In this document: positions 19,084 through 26,978 of the stretch, one piece after another | Layout of the letters: every line of letters begins with the position of its first letter | How positions within the stretch are numbered: position 1 is the first letter of the stretch | NCBI RefSeq assembly: GCF_003987395.1 | Contig: NZ_PIPT01000006.1 | Span: 173,637 to 237,636 of the forward strand | From: Pseudidiomarina aquimaris | GTDB lineage: Bacteria > Pseudomonadota > Gammaproteobacteria > Enterobacterales > Alteromonadaceae | DNA: 64,000 nucleotides | Direction: 5' to 3' | The notes under the pieces: model-generated | Database searches by the model: none | What the model was told of the DNA's origin: nothing | The model's input: the letters and a program-made list of their open reading frames with translations, nothing else | Program-made: the position numbers and the translations under genes

Positions 19084-19401
19084 GTGAAGTGGCTTCTCAT
19101 TGCATTAGTTAGTATTTTGACTTTTTACTCACCGACAGCAGAGAGCTGCTCATTTCGCATTAAAGGTGGCGACCTCATTCGTTGTGGCATGACTAAAATT
19201 GAAGTCATGGACAAAATCGGCAACCCCGACATGCGCGATCGACAATCTGTTGGCGTCAATACCGGATTCGGCCGTGGCGGCAGATCCGCCGAAGCATGGT
19301 CTTACATCGTACGCGGCGACATCGGCGGTGAGTACTACCTAACCGTTCTATTTTCGGGCAGTAAAGTTGTGGAGATTGAATCGCGGCAGGCGCGTTGGTA
19401 G
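19084..19401 (+). CDS. DUF2845-type small secreted protein
   Basis: A 105-residue protein with an N-terminal signal peptide (about 20 hydrophobic residues ending near TAES) and a short domain resembling DUF2845: CSFRIKGGDLIRCGMTKIEV, GNPDMRD, an AWSYI strand and a C-terminal FSGSKVVEIES strand. GTG at 19084 is taken as the start because GGGAG lies 8 bases upstream; the GTG at 19075 overlaps that site. Probably periplasmic, with two cysteines that could pair. Function unknown. Confidence 0.7.
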   Translation: MKWLLIALVSILTFYSPTAESCSFRIKGGDLIRCGMTKIEVMDKIGNPDMRDRQSVGVNTGFGRGGRSAEAWSYIVRGDIGGEYYLTVLFSGSKVVEIESRQARW

Positions 19402-19402
19402 T

Positions 19403-19426
19403 GTCGGCTTTGAGCGAAGAGCGGAC
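19403..19426. repeat. Short palindromic element (GTCGGCT / AGCGGAC)
   Basis: GTCGGCT and AGCGGAC, complementary at 6 of 7 positions, enclose 10 bases right after the DUF2845 stop. The same outer arms recur in a longer element at 20209-20277. This points to a repeat family or a degenerate copy, but it has no T run and is not an obvious terminator. Confidence 0.5.
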
Positions 19427-19545
19427 GTTGACTTGTTCTTATATGTTCGTCCGTTTCAGACAAATTGCGGACCTTCAACGCCGCCTTAAGCTGCGCGAGC
19501 GTCGGGCGACCGAAGGGAGCGTAATTGATGGCTTGGTTATGCTTA

Positions 19546-20103
19546 TTATAGGTCTACTGCGTCCTGAACTACTTCAGACCAAGATTTATTGGAATGCCAC
19601 TCATCGTACTTTACCATTATTGGCAAGTAATGCTCTGGAATGTCTGATTCTGGCGCGTTGCTATACACATACGCCATACCTTCTCTAAACCATTCAGGTT
19701 TCATCATGGTCGAAACAGGGCCAATCTCATAAAATTGGAACCAATGAACCAATTCGTGCTGAGTGATGTAACGTTGCCACGATTCAGGAGCTATAACCGT
19801 ACCGAGAAACGGATAAGAAATCGCTCGCTCATTTCCTCCACCAAACGACTGGTAGCACTCTACAGTAGAGCAATAAACAAACGTGGGGCTAGCTCTAAGT
19901 GGAAGTCGAGCTGCAGAGATGTTCTTTACCGCAGAGCCATAAAGTTCAATAGCCTGATCCATCCCCCTCGTATCCTCCACGCACACTGAGCCGTTGCACG
20001 TCACTCCATTTAAATGAGGCAGAAGTAACCTTAACGGCTTTGCATATGACCAAGCGAGCGCTGGAATTAACGCAATTACTAAAACCATAAATAGTTTTCG
20101 CAT
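19546..20103 (-). CDS. Secreted HExxH metalloprotease-like protein
   Basis: A 185-residue exported protein with a signal peptide (MRKLFMVLVIALIPALAWS). It has a zinc-protease type HELVH motif at 116-120 and a downstream glutamate in FREGMAYVYS (141), the spacing of gluzincin-like enzymes in which two histidines and a glutamate hold zinc. Two pairs of cysteines (36/41 and 78/83) may form disulfides. It is much shorter than typical thermolysin-like enzymes, so it may be a minimal peptidase-MA-like domain. AAGGA precedes the ATG. Catalysis is inferred from the motif only. Confidence 0.75.
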   Translation of the reverse strand: MRKLFMVLVIALIPALAWSYAKPLRLLLPHLNGVTCNGSVCVEDTRGMDQAIELYGSAVKNISAARLPLRASPTFVYCSTVECYQSFGGGNERAISYPFLGTVIAPESWQRYITQHELVHWFQFYEIGPVSTMMKPEWFREGMAYVYSNAPESDIPEHYLPIMVKYDEWHSNKSWSEVVQDAVDL

Positions 20104-20106
20104 CAC

Positions 20107-20692
20107 ACTGAGTCCTTATGCATAACAGCTTATTACTAAGACTTCATAGTAGCACTCGTTTCCCCTTAGAAACCATATTCTTTGTTTTCTTAGGAAGGAA
20201 TCTGAAATGTCGGCTTTACGTACTAAGCTGCCCTCGCGAAATAAATTAGAGGCGGCAGCTGTTGGCACATAGCGGACGACCAAGTTTAAGCACCCAAGGA
20301 ATAATCAGAAAATGCATTCTCACTCGCAGAAAGTTCAGATTGTCCACTTCCCCATTAGTGAGACGTTCTAAACTCGACTGTTCCGATAATTGGGTCTAGA
20401 CCGAAGATTGTGGCAAATCACTAATAGGTTCATGCGGGCTTTCATCGGAGTAATTGATGCGATTTCGCATGCTCGCGAGAATAACCCAAATAAGCACGCA
20501 TCGAGAAATCCTAGCCGAAAGGTTTCAACGAACGAAAAAGCCTACGTTTCAAAAGACCGCTCAATCCCCTAGCTCTCTTCATATTTGCTTACAGTATGTG
20601 AGCTTTGTCGTATTGACACATGCGCAATTATTGTTCACATTTAATTACAAAAGCGTACGTAATTTTTACACAAACCTTGGTTGGTAAAACGA
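20107..20692. other. 586-bp stretch without a convincing gene
   Basis: No frame here has a plausible start, Shine-Dalgarno site and protein-like composition. It holds the 69-bp nested palindrome described separately. A TTGACA box (20613-20618), about 75 bp before the first pilin gene, is not followed by a good -10 at 16-18 bp (CACATT at 17 bp), so the pilin promoter remains uncertain. The DNA is more A+T-rich than its surroundings. Confidence 0.6.
20209..20277. repeat. 69-bp nested palindromic element
   Basis: Outer arms GTCGGCT (20209-20215) and AGCGGAC (20271-20277) enclose perfect inner arms AGCTGCC (20226-20232) and GGCAGCT (20254-20260). Folded, this gives a two-tier hairpin with an A+T-rich tip. 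The outer arms are shared with the short element at 19403-19426. Confidence 0.6.
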
Positions 20693-21115
20693 ATGACAGG
20701 CAGATGCAGGGTGTGGCAGTCGGGCTTTACGCTGGTAGAGCTAATGATTGTCGCGGCGATTGTGGCTATTTTGGCTGCGGTCGCCTTACCTAATTATAAA
20801 GATTATGTGGAACGTGGTTACGTGACCACCGCCAGCGCAGACCTTGTGGCACTGAGTCTTGCGTTGACGAATCGGTTCCAACGCCAGCTCAGTTATCCAA
20901 CCGTTACGACGACTTCAACTGCAGATACTAAAAGTGAGGTGACCGGTTGGGCGCCCGCTGAAACGCAGTATTTCGATTTCACCATGGCCTCAACCACAGC
21001 TGGGTATACCTTGACCGCGACAGGTAAAGGTCGCCTCGATGGTTGTACTTTAACCTTGCAAGATGACAACACACGCAGCATTTCAGGCGATTGCGCGGGA
21101 GTTGAATCATGGTAA
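20693..21115 (+). CDS. pilE: Type IV pilin, PilE-like minor pilin
   Basis: Prepilin of 140 residues. The leader MTGRCRVWQSG ends in the glycine cut by prepilin peptidase PilD, followed by the methylated phenylalanine and the conserved FTLVELM with Glu5. The hydrophobic N-terminal helix continues to about residue 32 (ALPNYKDYV). Two cysteines in the C-terminal half (DGCTL and SGDCAG) fit the pilin disulfide loop. The ATG at 20693 is used; an in-frame TTG at 20681 is possible and no strong Shine-Dalgarno site marks either. First gene of a five-gene minor pilin cluster, overlapping the next by 7 bp. Confidence 0.85.
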   Translation: MTGRCRVWQSGFTLVELMIVAAIVAILAAVALPNYKDYVERGYVTTASADLVALSLALTNRFQRQLSYPTVTTTSTADTKSEVTGWAPAETQYFDFTMASTTAGYTLTATGKGRLDGCTLTLQDDNTRSISGDCAGVESW

Positions 21116-21585
21116 ATCAGCGTGCTTTCTCATTAATTGAACTGCTAGTGGTGGTGACCATTGTCGGCATCCTTATTTTAGTGGCGATACCTTTTACGCG
21201 TGGCTGGAATGATAGTGCCCAAGTGGCGGAAGCCGAATCGATTTTGAAGCGCGCGGTTGGCAAGGCGCAGGCAGTGGCATTGCGCAATCCCACTGGCAGT
21301 GACGCCAGTGCGGCCGCTGCGGGCGTAAAGCAAACCGGTACGACGCTGTTAGTCTGCGAAGGAAGCCCGACATCTGCCAGTTGCAGTGCGGCCGGCAGTG
21401 CACTGATTTGGCGTGAAGAGTTACCCGCCGGTGTAACGCTCAATGTAGAAGGTGCCGCTTTAGCAACCATCGCGATGAATAATCGCGGCCGTATCATCAA
21501 CGGTAGCGGCCAAGTCCAAGTCCTTAATTACACCGTGGCCCGTGGGGAGGTGCGTGATGATGACGCGAATAACCGTCTCTACTAG
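21109..21585 (+). CDS. fimT: FimT/FimU-type minor pilin
   Basis: A 158-residue GspH/FimT-family minor pilin. The N-terminal helix FSLIELLVVVTIVGILILVAIP is canonical with Glu5, but the residue before the cut is alanine (NQRA/FSLIE) instead of the usual glycine. Two cysteines (VCEGS, ASCSA) lie close together in the middle. FimT/FimU pilins help prime type IV pilus assembly, and some bind DNA for uptake. It overlaps both the previous pilin gene and the next. Confidence 0.85.
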   Translation: MVNQRAFSLIELLVVVTIVGILILVAIPFTRGWNDSAQVAEAESILKRAVGKAQAVALRNPTGSDASAAAAGVKQTGTTLLVCEGSPTSASCSAAGSALIWREELPAGVTLNVEGAALATIAMNNRGRIINGSGQVQVLNYTVARGEVRDDDANNRLY

Positions 21586-21982
21586 TCAGCACAAACAAAA
21601 AGGTATGACGCTCATCGAGGCGCTGGTTGCGGCAGTGCTACTCGGTATCATCCTCTTAGGGCTTACCTACGCGTTGTCGCGAGCAATCGTGAGCCAGCGC
21701 TACACCGAAACGCAAAGTCTTTGGCTACAAGAAACCCGAGAGAATCTGCAAGGTGTTGGCCTGGAGCGTATCTGCGCTCAGGGTGAAACTCCACAAGCGG
21801 TCACGAACTTGCCAACGAATGTAGCGGCCACGGCGCAATGTATTAATGCTGACGTTGAAGTGTCAGTACCGGGGTTGGAACGCACGATTGCCAGCTCGCG
21901 CTTGCAATTGACCACAGCGAACACAGCGCAAAACCAATCACTTTTTGGCGGTGATGGTGAATTGCTGTTCACTGAGAACTAA
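21557..21982 (+). CDS. pilV: Minor pilin PilV
   Basis: A 141-residue type IV minor pilin with leader ending KQKG and mature start MTLIEALVAAVLLGIILLG, with Glu5 present. Position between FimT- and PilW-like genes and the ALVAAVLLGI helix match PilV. The ATG at 21557 was chosen because a strong GGGGAGG (21544-21550) lies 6 bases upstream; it overlaps the end of the preceding gene by 29 bp. Two cysteines (ERICAQG, AQCINA) may pair. Confidence 0.85.
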   Translation: MMTRITVSTSQHKQKGMTLIEALVAAVLLGIILLGLTYALSRAIVSQRYTETQSLWLQETRENLQGVGLERICAQGETPQAVTNLPTNVAATAQCINADVEVSVPGLERTIASSRLQLTTANTAQNQSLFGGDGELLFTEN

Positions 21983-21994
21983 GGAACCAAGACG

Positions 21995-22720
21995 ATGATG
22001 CAACAGACGCAACGCGGTGTTTCCTTAATCAGCTTACTGGTGGGCTTAGTTATTGCTTCCATCGTGGTCTTAGCGATGATGACTGTCTACCAAACCAGTG
22101 TGCGCGCAATGGCGACTTCGGCGGAGTCGGCGCGCTTGCATAGTGAGAGCTTGGCCAGTCTGCTGACCACACATTTGAGTATTCAAGGTGCCGGTTTCGG
22201 CGTACCGCCACAGGAGCTTGCCGATAATCCAGAATCAGCAATCGACCTAAATGCCGCGCATTTTAATGGCGCCGGTAAACTCGTGCCCGGCGGCGCAGGT
22301 ACCGCTTTGGTCTGGCGCGTCGGTATTGATACGAATAATGATTTTTTTGCTGATAGCTACCAGTGCGAAGGCCTCTATGTCAGTGCCGACCGCGGAATCG
22401 TGCAGTTGGTCAGCTCAGATAATTGCGCCACTGCGCGCAGCAATACCTGGCCAAGTAAGAACTGGGTTCAGTTACCTTTGCTCGAGCCTTCGCGTTTGGT
22501 ATCCCCAAGTGGCGAGGCGCCGGTAATTGCCAACTTTTTCATGCGTATGGACGACCGCGATCCGCCTTGCTCGCCTTATGGAGTAAGCGCGACGACAAGC
22601 TCTGAAGGAGTGTTGGGGCGTCGTTCCGTCACTATCGGCTATCAACGTTTGGTGGACGGTACGAATCAAACGGTGGCAAGTACGACTTGCTTAGTCAACT
22701 TATTACCGGAGGACGCCTAA
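21995..22720 (+). CDS. pilW: PilW-like minor pilin with altered N-terminus
   Basis: A 241-residue prepilin-like protein. The leader ends in TQRG and the helix is VSLISLLVGLVIASIVVLAMM, so position 5 is serine instead of the near-universal glutamate. Position and size match PilW, which with PilV, PilX and FimU forms the priming complex at the pilus tip. Cysteines occur in pairs (YQCEG, DNCAT, PPCSP, TTCLV). The stop is followed directly by the start of the next gene. Loss of Glu5 is seen in tip pilins such as GspK, so this one may sit at the tip. Confidence 0.8.
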   Translation: MMQQTQRGVSLISLLVGLVIASIVVLAMMTVYQTSVRAMATSAESARLHSESLASLLTTHLSIQGAGFGVPPQELADNPESAIDLNAAHFNGAGKLVPGGAGTALVWRVGIDTNNDFFADSYQCEGLYVSADRGIVQLVSSDNCATARSNTWPSKNWVQLPLLEPSRLVSPSGEAPVIANFFMRMDDRDPPCSPYGVSATTSSEGVLGRRSVTIGYQRLVDGTNQTVASTTCLVNLLPEDA

Positions 22721-24763
22721 ATGACTCGTCTACGTCAGCAAGAAGGTGCTGCAGCGGTATTGTTGTTGTTAGTCGTGAGCTTAGCAATTGTCGCCGCGGT
22801 ATTTGTTGGCATGCGGCAAATATCGGTGTCGCAAGACAAAACTCAAGCATTGCACGCACAAAGCCAAGCGCAGCTCAAAGCATGGCGCGGCGCCGATGTT
22901 GTCTATGATTATTTTCACCAACTGACTGTTACCGAGGGCAATAGCTGGGCCGATCTTGAAGTCGAGCTGAGTAACGCCATTAGTTCGACCAATGTAAGTG
23001 AAGCCGACATTCTCGATGGTGATCCTGCTGCCTTTATTCGTGCAGTCACCACCCCTGACCCGAACCTTGATGAGCACTATGTAACAGTCGATATCGTGGC
23101 TTCCTCAGGTACCGGCGGGCCTGCGGCAGCAACCTCGACTTTGCGCTTGGTCTACTTGTTGGCTGGGCCAGGTAGTGTCGGCGGAGGTAATGGTTTACCT
23201 TCAGTCATCACCTTTAATCGTAACCTTAATCTGCGCGGCAATATCGATGTTGTCACCGAAGACGACCAAGAATATGTGGTGAATGTGAAAGGGGACGTCA
23301 CCACCCAAGGCAACAGTATTCGCGGTATCGATACGATTAACGCAGACGGTTCGATTGAAATTGGTAGTGGCTCCTCGTTCAACAATCTCAACGCCAACGG
23401 TGACATTAAACTTACCGGTAGTGTTTCGGGTGAACAAAACCTAACAGCGCTCGGAGATATTTGTATCACCGGTGGTGCCTCTGCGATGGGCACGGTGAAG
23501 GCAAACGGTTCAGTGGTTGGCTCCGGCAGCGCGAGTTATGGTGACGTAACGGCAATAGGTAAAAGTGACAACCTCTTTCATACCTTGTTATGCCGTCCTA
23601 TAGGTGACGATCGCAACGGCGACATCATTGCAGTCGACTTGCGCAATAATGCGTCGGCGATTTCCGTTAAGAGTGGCGGGACTGTGCAACTTAACTCTGG
23701 CGACATTGGGAGTTTGCAGGGCGAAGCTGATCTCATCACCCTAAACTGGGGCGGCAACGTTGATGGTGTAATCAAAGGAAACTTTTACAACTACGGTAAC
23801 CCAGCGATGGATAACCGGGTGACGCGCAACCCTAATTTAAGTTTAGGGCTCACTCCGCTCGACCCGTTGATTGTCGATACCGCAACTTTCAATGCTTACC
23901 AGTATGAATCCGAGGCGAACTACGTTTTCCGTATGGCCAACAACGACATGAAAGTTGAAGTGAAAAATGTCGAGGGCATCCCCGATGGTGAGTATTTCTT
24001 AGGCGACAATACCGGTGTGCAAGGGCCGAAAAAAGATCGCCTTTGCCAAAACAAAAATTGTAGCGGCCAATCTTTTGCCCTGTGCCGAGGTCACTCAGAC
24101 TGGAATAACTGTTTTAGCTATCAGAAACAGCAGAATCGATGGGTGATAAACGGCGTCAGTATGGCTCCTGGCGTAGCGCTTTTTGAGGGCAATCTGCGCT
24201 TGAGTAATGGTGTTTACTACAACACGTTCATTGCCACCGGTGATATTGAAACTTCAGGTAACCACGCGAACTACGCTCCCAACTATGCTGGTTACAGCGG
24301 TGAAGTTGACAACGTTGAGTACGCACCCAAAGGGGTTTGTACCAACCGTATCGTCGGTATGGCACCCAAGCAATTCTGTAAAGCCGACGGTAGCTTTGAT
24401 ACAGAAGCTTCAAATGGCTTAGGAAATTACGCTTATATGGCTGGTAGTGAAGTCAACCAGACCTATGTCGGCGGCAATATTGAGCTCGGTGCTTCAACGC
24501 GCTCACATGGTAATGTGCTCGCGGGTAACGAATTCCAGAGTGGCGGTAACACTGAAGTGCACGGATATATCAGTGCTTTAGCGCAGGGCGCACCAAGCTT
24601 TAATGATATGGGCGGCAGCACCAGTATTATCTTACGTGACTTACCGCCAACCTTCACTCCAGGCAGTGCGCTCAATCCAGGAAATGGCGGCGGTAATAAT
24701 GGTGGTGGCGGAAGCGCTGGCGCCCTCGATAGAGTGGTATTAGTATGGAGTCGTTATTTATAA
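22721..24763 (+). CDS. Very large PilX-like pilus protein with repetitive beta-rich body
   Basis: A 680-residue protein at the PilX position. Residues 1-45 resemble the PilX N-terminus: a leader ending in EG and a hydrophobic helix AAAVLLLLVVSLAIVAAVFVG without Glu5. PilX of Pseudomonas is under 200 residues; here about 500 residues are added. From roughly 165 to 340 the sequence is a series of short Gly/Asn/Asp/Val-rich strands (GNIDVVTED, VNVKGDVTTQG, INADGSIEIGSG, NANGDIKLTGS), like the polymer-forming beta-solenoids of bactofilins, recurring near 590-630 (VGGNIELGAST, NTEVHGYIS). A cysteine-rich segment lies near 445-470 and a glycine-rich tail near 655. It may be a tip adhesin replacing PilY1, which is absent here; that role is inference. 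Confidence 0.75.
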   Translation: MTRLRQQEGAAAVLLLLVVSLAIVAAVFVGMRQISVSQDKTQALHAQSQAQLKAWRGADVVYDYFHQLTVTEGNSWADLEVELSNAISSTNVSEADILDGDPAAFIRAVTTPDPNLDEHYVTVDIVASSGTGGPAAATSTLRLVYLLAGPGSVGGGNGLPSVITFNRNLNLRGNIDVVTEDDQEYVVNVKGDVTTQGNSIRGIDTINADGSIEIGSGSSFNNLNANGDIKLTGSVSGEQNLTALGDICITGGASAMGTVKANGSVVGSGSASYGDVTAIGKSDNLFHTLLCRPIGDDRNGDIIAVDLRNNASAISVKSGGTVQLNSGDIGSLQGEADLITLNWGGNVDGVIKGNFYNYGNPAMDNRVTRNPNLSLGLTPLDPLIVDTATFNAYQYESEANYVFRMANNDMKVEVKNVEGIPDGEYFLGDNTGVQGPKKDRLCQNKNCSGQSFALCRGHSDWNNCFSYQKQQNRWVINGVSMAPGVALFEGNLRLSNGVYYNTFIATGDIETSGNHANYAPNYAGYSGEVDNVEYAPKGVCTNRIVGMAPKQFCKADGSFDTEASNGLGNYAYMAGSEVNQTYVGGNIELGASTRSHGNVLAGNEFQSGGNTEVHGYISALAQGAPSFNDMGGSTSIILRDLPPTFTPGSALNPGNGGGNNGGGGSAGALDRVVLVWSRYL

Positions 24764-24768
24764 GTTAG

Positions 24769-26961
24769 TTGGGAGTAGAAGCGATCAAACAGGTCGACAT
24801 CGATAAAGCTTTCCATTTATTCGCAGCAAACCTTCGCGAGGCGCGAGAGCTTGAATTCATTGAGAATCTGACCAAGTTGCTGAGTCGGCTGCTTGGTGCT
24901 GATCACGTCATGGTCTCAGAAATCTTTGAAGATGCACCGGATACCGCACATGTGGTGGCTTTCTATTCCAACGGCGAACTACAACAGCCGGTAAGCTATA
25001 ACTTAGTCGGTTCACCATGTGAAAAGGTTTTGAGCGCGGACTCGTGCGTTTTTAATGAAGGTGTGTGCGAGTCATTCCCACACGACGAAATGCTGCAAGA
25101 GTTAGGGGCGGCAAGCTATATCGGTGTTCCCATGCTTACCGCCGATCAAAATAAGCTTGGCCTGCTTGCCGTCCTGAATGACACCCCTACCGACTATTCA
25201 TCAACAGTATTTGAGCTATTACAGGTCGCAGCAGCGCAAGCGGCGGCAGAGCTTGCTCAGCTGCGTATCACGCGCAATCTTCAAGAAAGCCAACGTCGCC
25301 TCGAAACGCTCATGAATTCCCTACCCGGAATGGCGTATCGCTGTAAAAACGACGAGCTCTGGAGTATGGAAATTGTCAGCCGTGGCGCACTGGATTTAAC
25401 TGGTTACCAACCGCAAGATCTCATTAATAACAGTCGGATTGCTTGGGGTGAATTGATTCACCCAGAAGATCGTGAGCTCGTGCAGCAAGGGGGCGACGAT
25501 GCCACCAAGCGGGGTCAGTATTTTCGTTTGGCCTATCGGATTATCTGTGCCGATGAGAGCATTCGTTGGGTATGGGAGCAGGGCAAAGGTATTGCCAATG
25601 ACCAAGGCGAGGTCACGCATTTCGAGGGTTTCATCCTAGACGTGACGGAGCAACATCAGCATCAAGAGCACATTGCCGAGATTGCCTTCCGCGATGAACT
25701 GACAGGCCTTGCGAATCGCGCGGGGCTCCTCGACTTTCTTGAAAGCCAATATGAACAAAATGGCGAGCAAGATTACCTATTAGTCTTGCTCGATGTGCGT
25801 TACTTTCGCAGTATAAACGAGCGTTTTGGGCTCCATGCTGGAGACCGTCTACTCAGTATTGTTGCCGAGCGACTGCGAGACGGCGCTCGCGACTTCCAGG
25901 ACATCGTCATGTTAGCGCGGATAACAGGCGATGAGTTCGTAGTGGTTGTGAAAACTAATGCGTTAAAAGCTGAGCAATTCATGACGGTCGCCAACAACCT
26001 AAAATCCTGCTTCGAAGACTCAATTTTGCTAGGCGAGCATAAATGGGACGTGGAGTTACGTATCAGTGGCGCATTTTCATACAATGCGGATTCGGCCGCT
26101 GAATTGCTGCAGCAAGCAAGTATTGCCATGCACGAGGCGAAACAACACGAACTCCTCTACTGCATTTTTGATGAGGGCTTAGAGCGCAAGGTTTCTGCTG
26201 AGCGACACCGCACCGAGCGCTTTCTTAAAGCGCTGCGTGAGGACAAGTTAAGCATTTACTTACAACCGCTGATTTGCCTAAGCGACAATCAATGTGTTGG
26301 CGCAGAAGTTTTATGTCGATGGTTTGATGATGAACTCGGAGCTGTGAGCCCTGACGTTTTCATCGACATTGCGCGCAAGCAAGGAGTATTGCCGGAGCTG
26401 GGCTCACAGGTTTTAACCAAAACCTGCGAGCAGCTAAGACGTTGGCAATACGACGGTTTCGAACTGCCTTATGTCTCAGTGAATGTCGGCGCGCAACAGT
26501 TCGCCGCGCCCGATGTGGTCGATGATTTTCTTTCGACCTGTGCAGGGCTCGACACGCAGCTCATCACCTTAGAAATTACCGAAAGTGACCTGATGCTGGA
26601 TCCGCAGTTAGCGCTGACGGTCACCGGACGGTTACGCGACCATGGATTTCGCCTAGCCATTGATGACTTTGGTACCGGTTACTCGTCGCTCGCCTATTTA
26701 CAGCAATTTTCAGTCGATATCTTAAAAATAGATATGAGCTTTGTGCATGAAATGCTCCGTGATGCTTCAAGCAAAACACTGATCAATACGATTATTGCGA
26801 TGGCTCGTTCGCTGGATCTGGTAACGATTGCGGAAGGCGTTGAAACGGAACAGCAAGCCCAGGCACTAAAACAGCTTGGCTGCGAGTATGGGCAAGGCTA
26901 TTATTTTGCTCACCCCATGTCGCCCGAAGATTTCGCTAAGACTTGGTTACAACAACAATAA
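24769..26961 (+). CDS. GAF-PAS-GGDEF-EAL c-di-GMP signalling protein
   Basis: Cytoplasmic sensor of 730 residues: GAF (about 25-165), PAS (about 175-305), GGDEF (about 310-465) and EAL (about 480-725). The cyclase motif reads TGDEF, with the first glycine replaced, so synthesis may be weak or absent. The phosphodiesterase half looks active: EVL in place of EAL, then ITESDLM, IDDFGTGYSSL, KID and EGVET. It most likely degrades c-di-GMP under GAF/PAS control. It starts 6 bp after the pilin operon, so it may tune pilus function. The start is unclear: TTG at 24769 lies before the only GGGAG, and no ATG or GTG follows until inside the GAF domain. Confidence 0.88.
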   Translation: MGVEAIKQVDIDKAFHLFAANLREARELEFIENLTKLLSRLLGADHVMVSEIFEDAPDTAHVVAFYSNGELQQPVSYNLVGSPCEKVLSADSCVFNEGVCESFPHDEMLQELGAASYIGVPMLTADQNKLGLLAVLNDTPTDYSSTVFELLQVAAAQAAAELAQLRITRNLQESQRRLETLMNSLPGMAYRCKNDELWSMEIVSRGALDLTGYQPQDLINNSRIAWGELIHPEDRELVQQGGDDATKRGQYFRLAYRIICADESIRWVWEQGKGIANDQGEVTHFEGFILDVTEQHQHQEHIAEIAFRDELTGLANRAGLLDFLESQYEQNGEQDYLLVLLDVRYFRSINERFGLHAGDRLLSIVAERLRDGARDFQDIVMLARITGDEFVVVVKTNALKAEQFMTVANNLKSCFEDSILLGEHKWDVELRISGAFSYNADSAAELLQQASIAMHEAKQHELLYCIFDEGLERKVSAERHRTERFLKALREDKLSIYLQPLICLSDNQCVGAEVLCRWFDDELGAVSPDVFIDIARKQGVLPELGSQVLTKTCEQLRRWQYDGFELPYVSVNVGAQQFAAPDVVDDFLSTCAGLDTQLITLEITESDLMLDPQLALTVTGRLRDHGFRLAIDDFGTGYSSLAYLQQFSVDILKIDMSFVHEMLRDASSKTLINTIIAMARSLDLVTIAEGVETEQQAQALKQLGCEYGQGYYFAHPMSPEDFAKTWLQQQ

Positions 26962-26978
26962 CAAATAACTAGGTAACT

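Noticed and set aside
19395..19688. Plus-strand open frame overlapping the DUF2845 end, and integron attC-like sequence near 19530
   Set aside because: The frame has no Shine-Dalgarno site or protein-like composition and runs antisense to the HELVH protein gene. GTTATGC at the end is only a weak match to an attC core, with no partner site or cassette gene.
20390..20687. Short plus-strand frames before the pilin cluster
   Set aside because: They lack start signals and show no signal peptide, domain or biased codon use.
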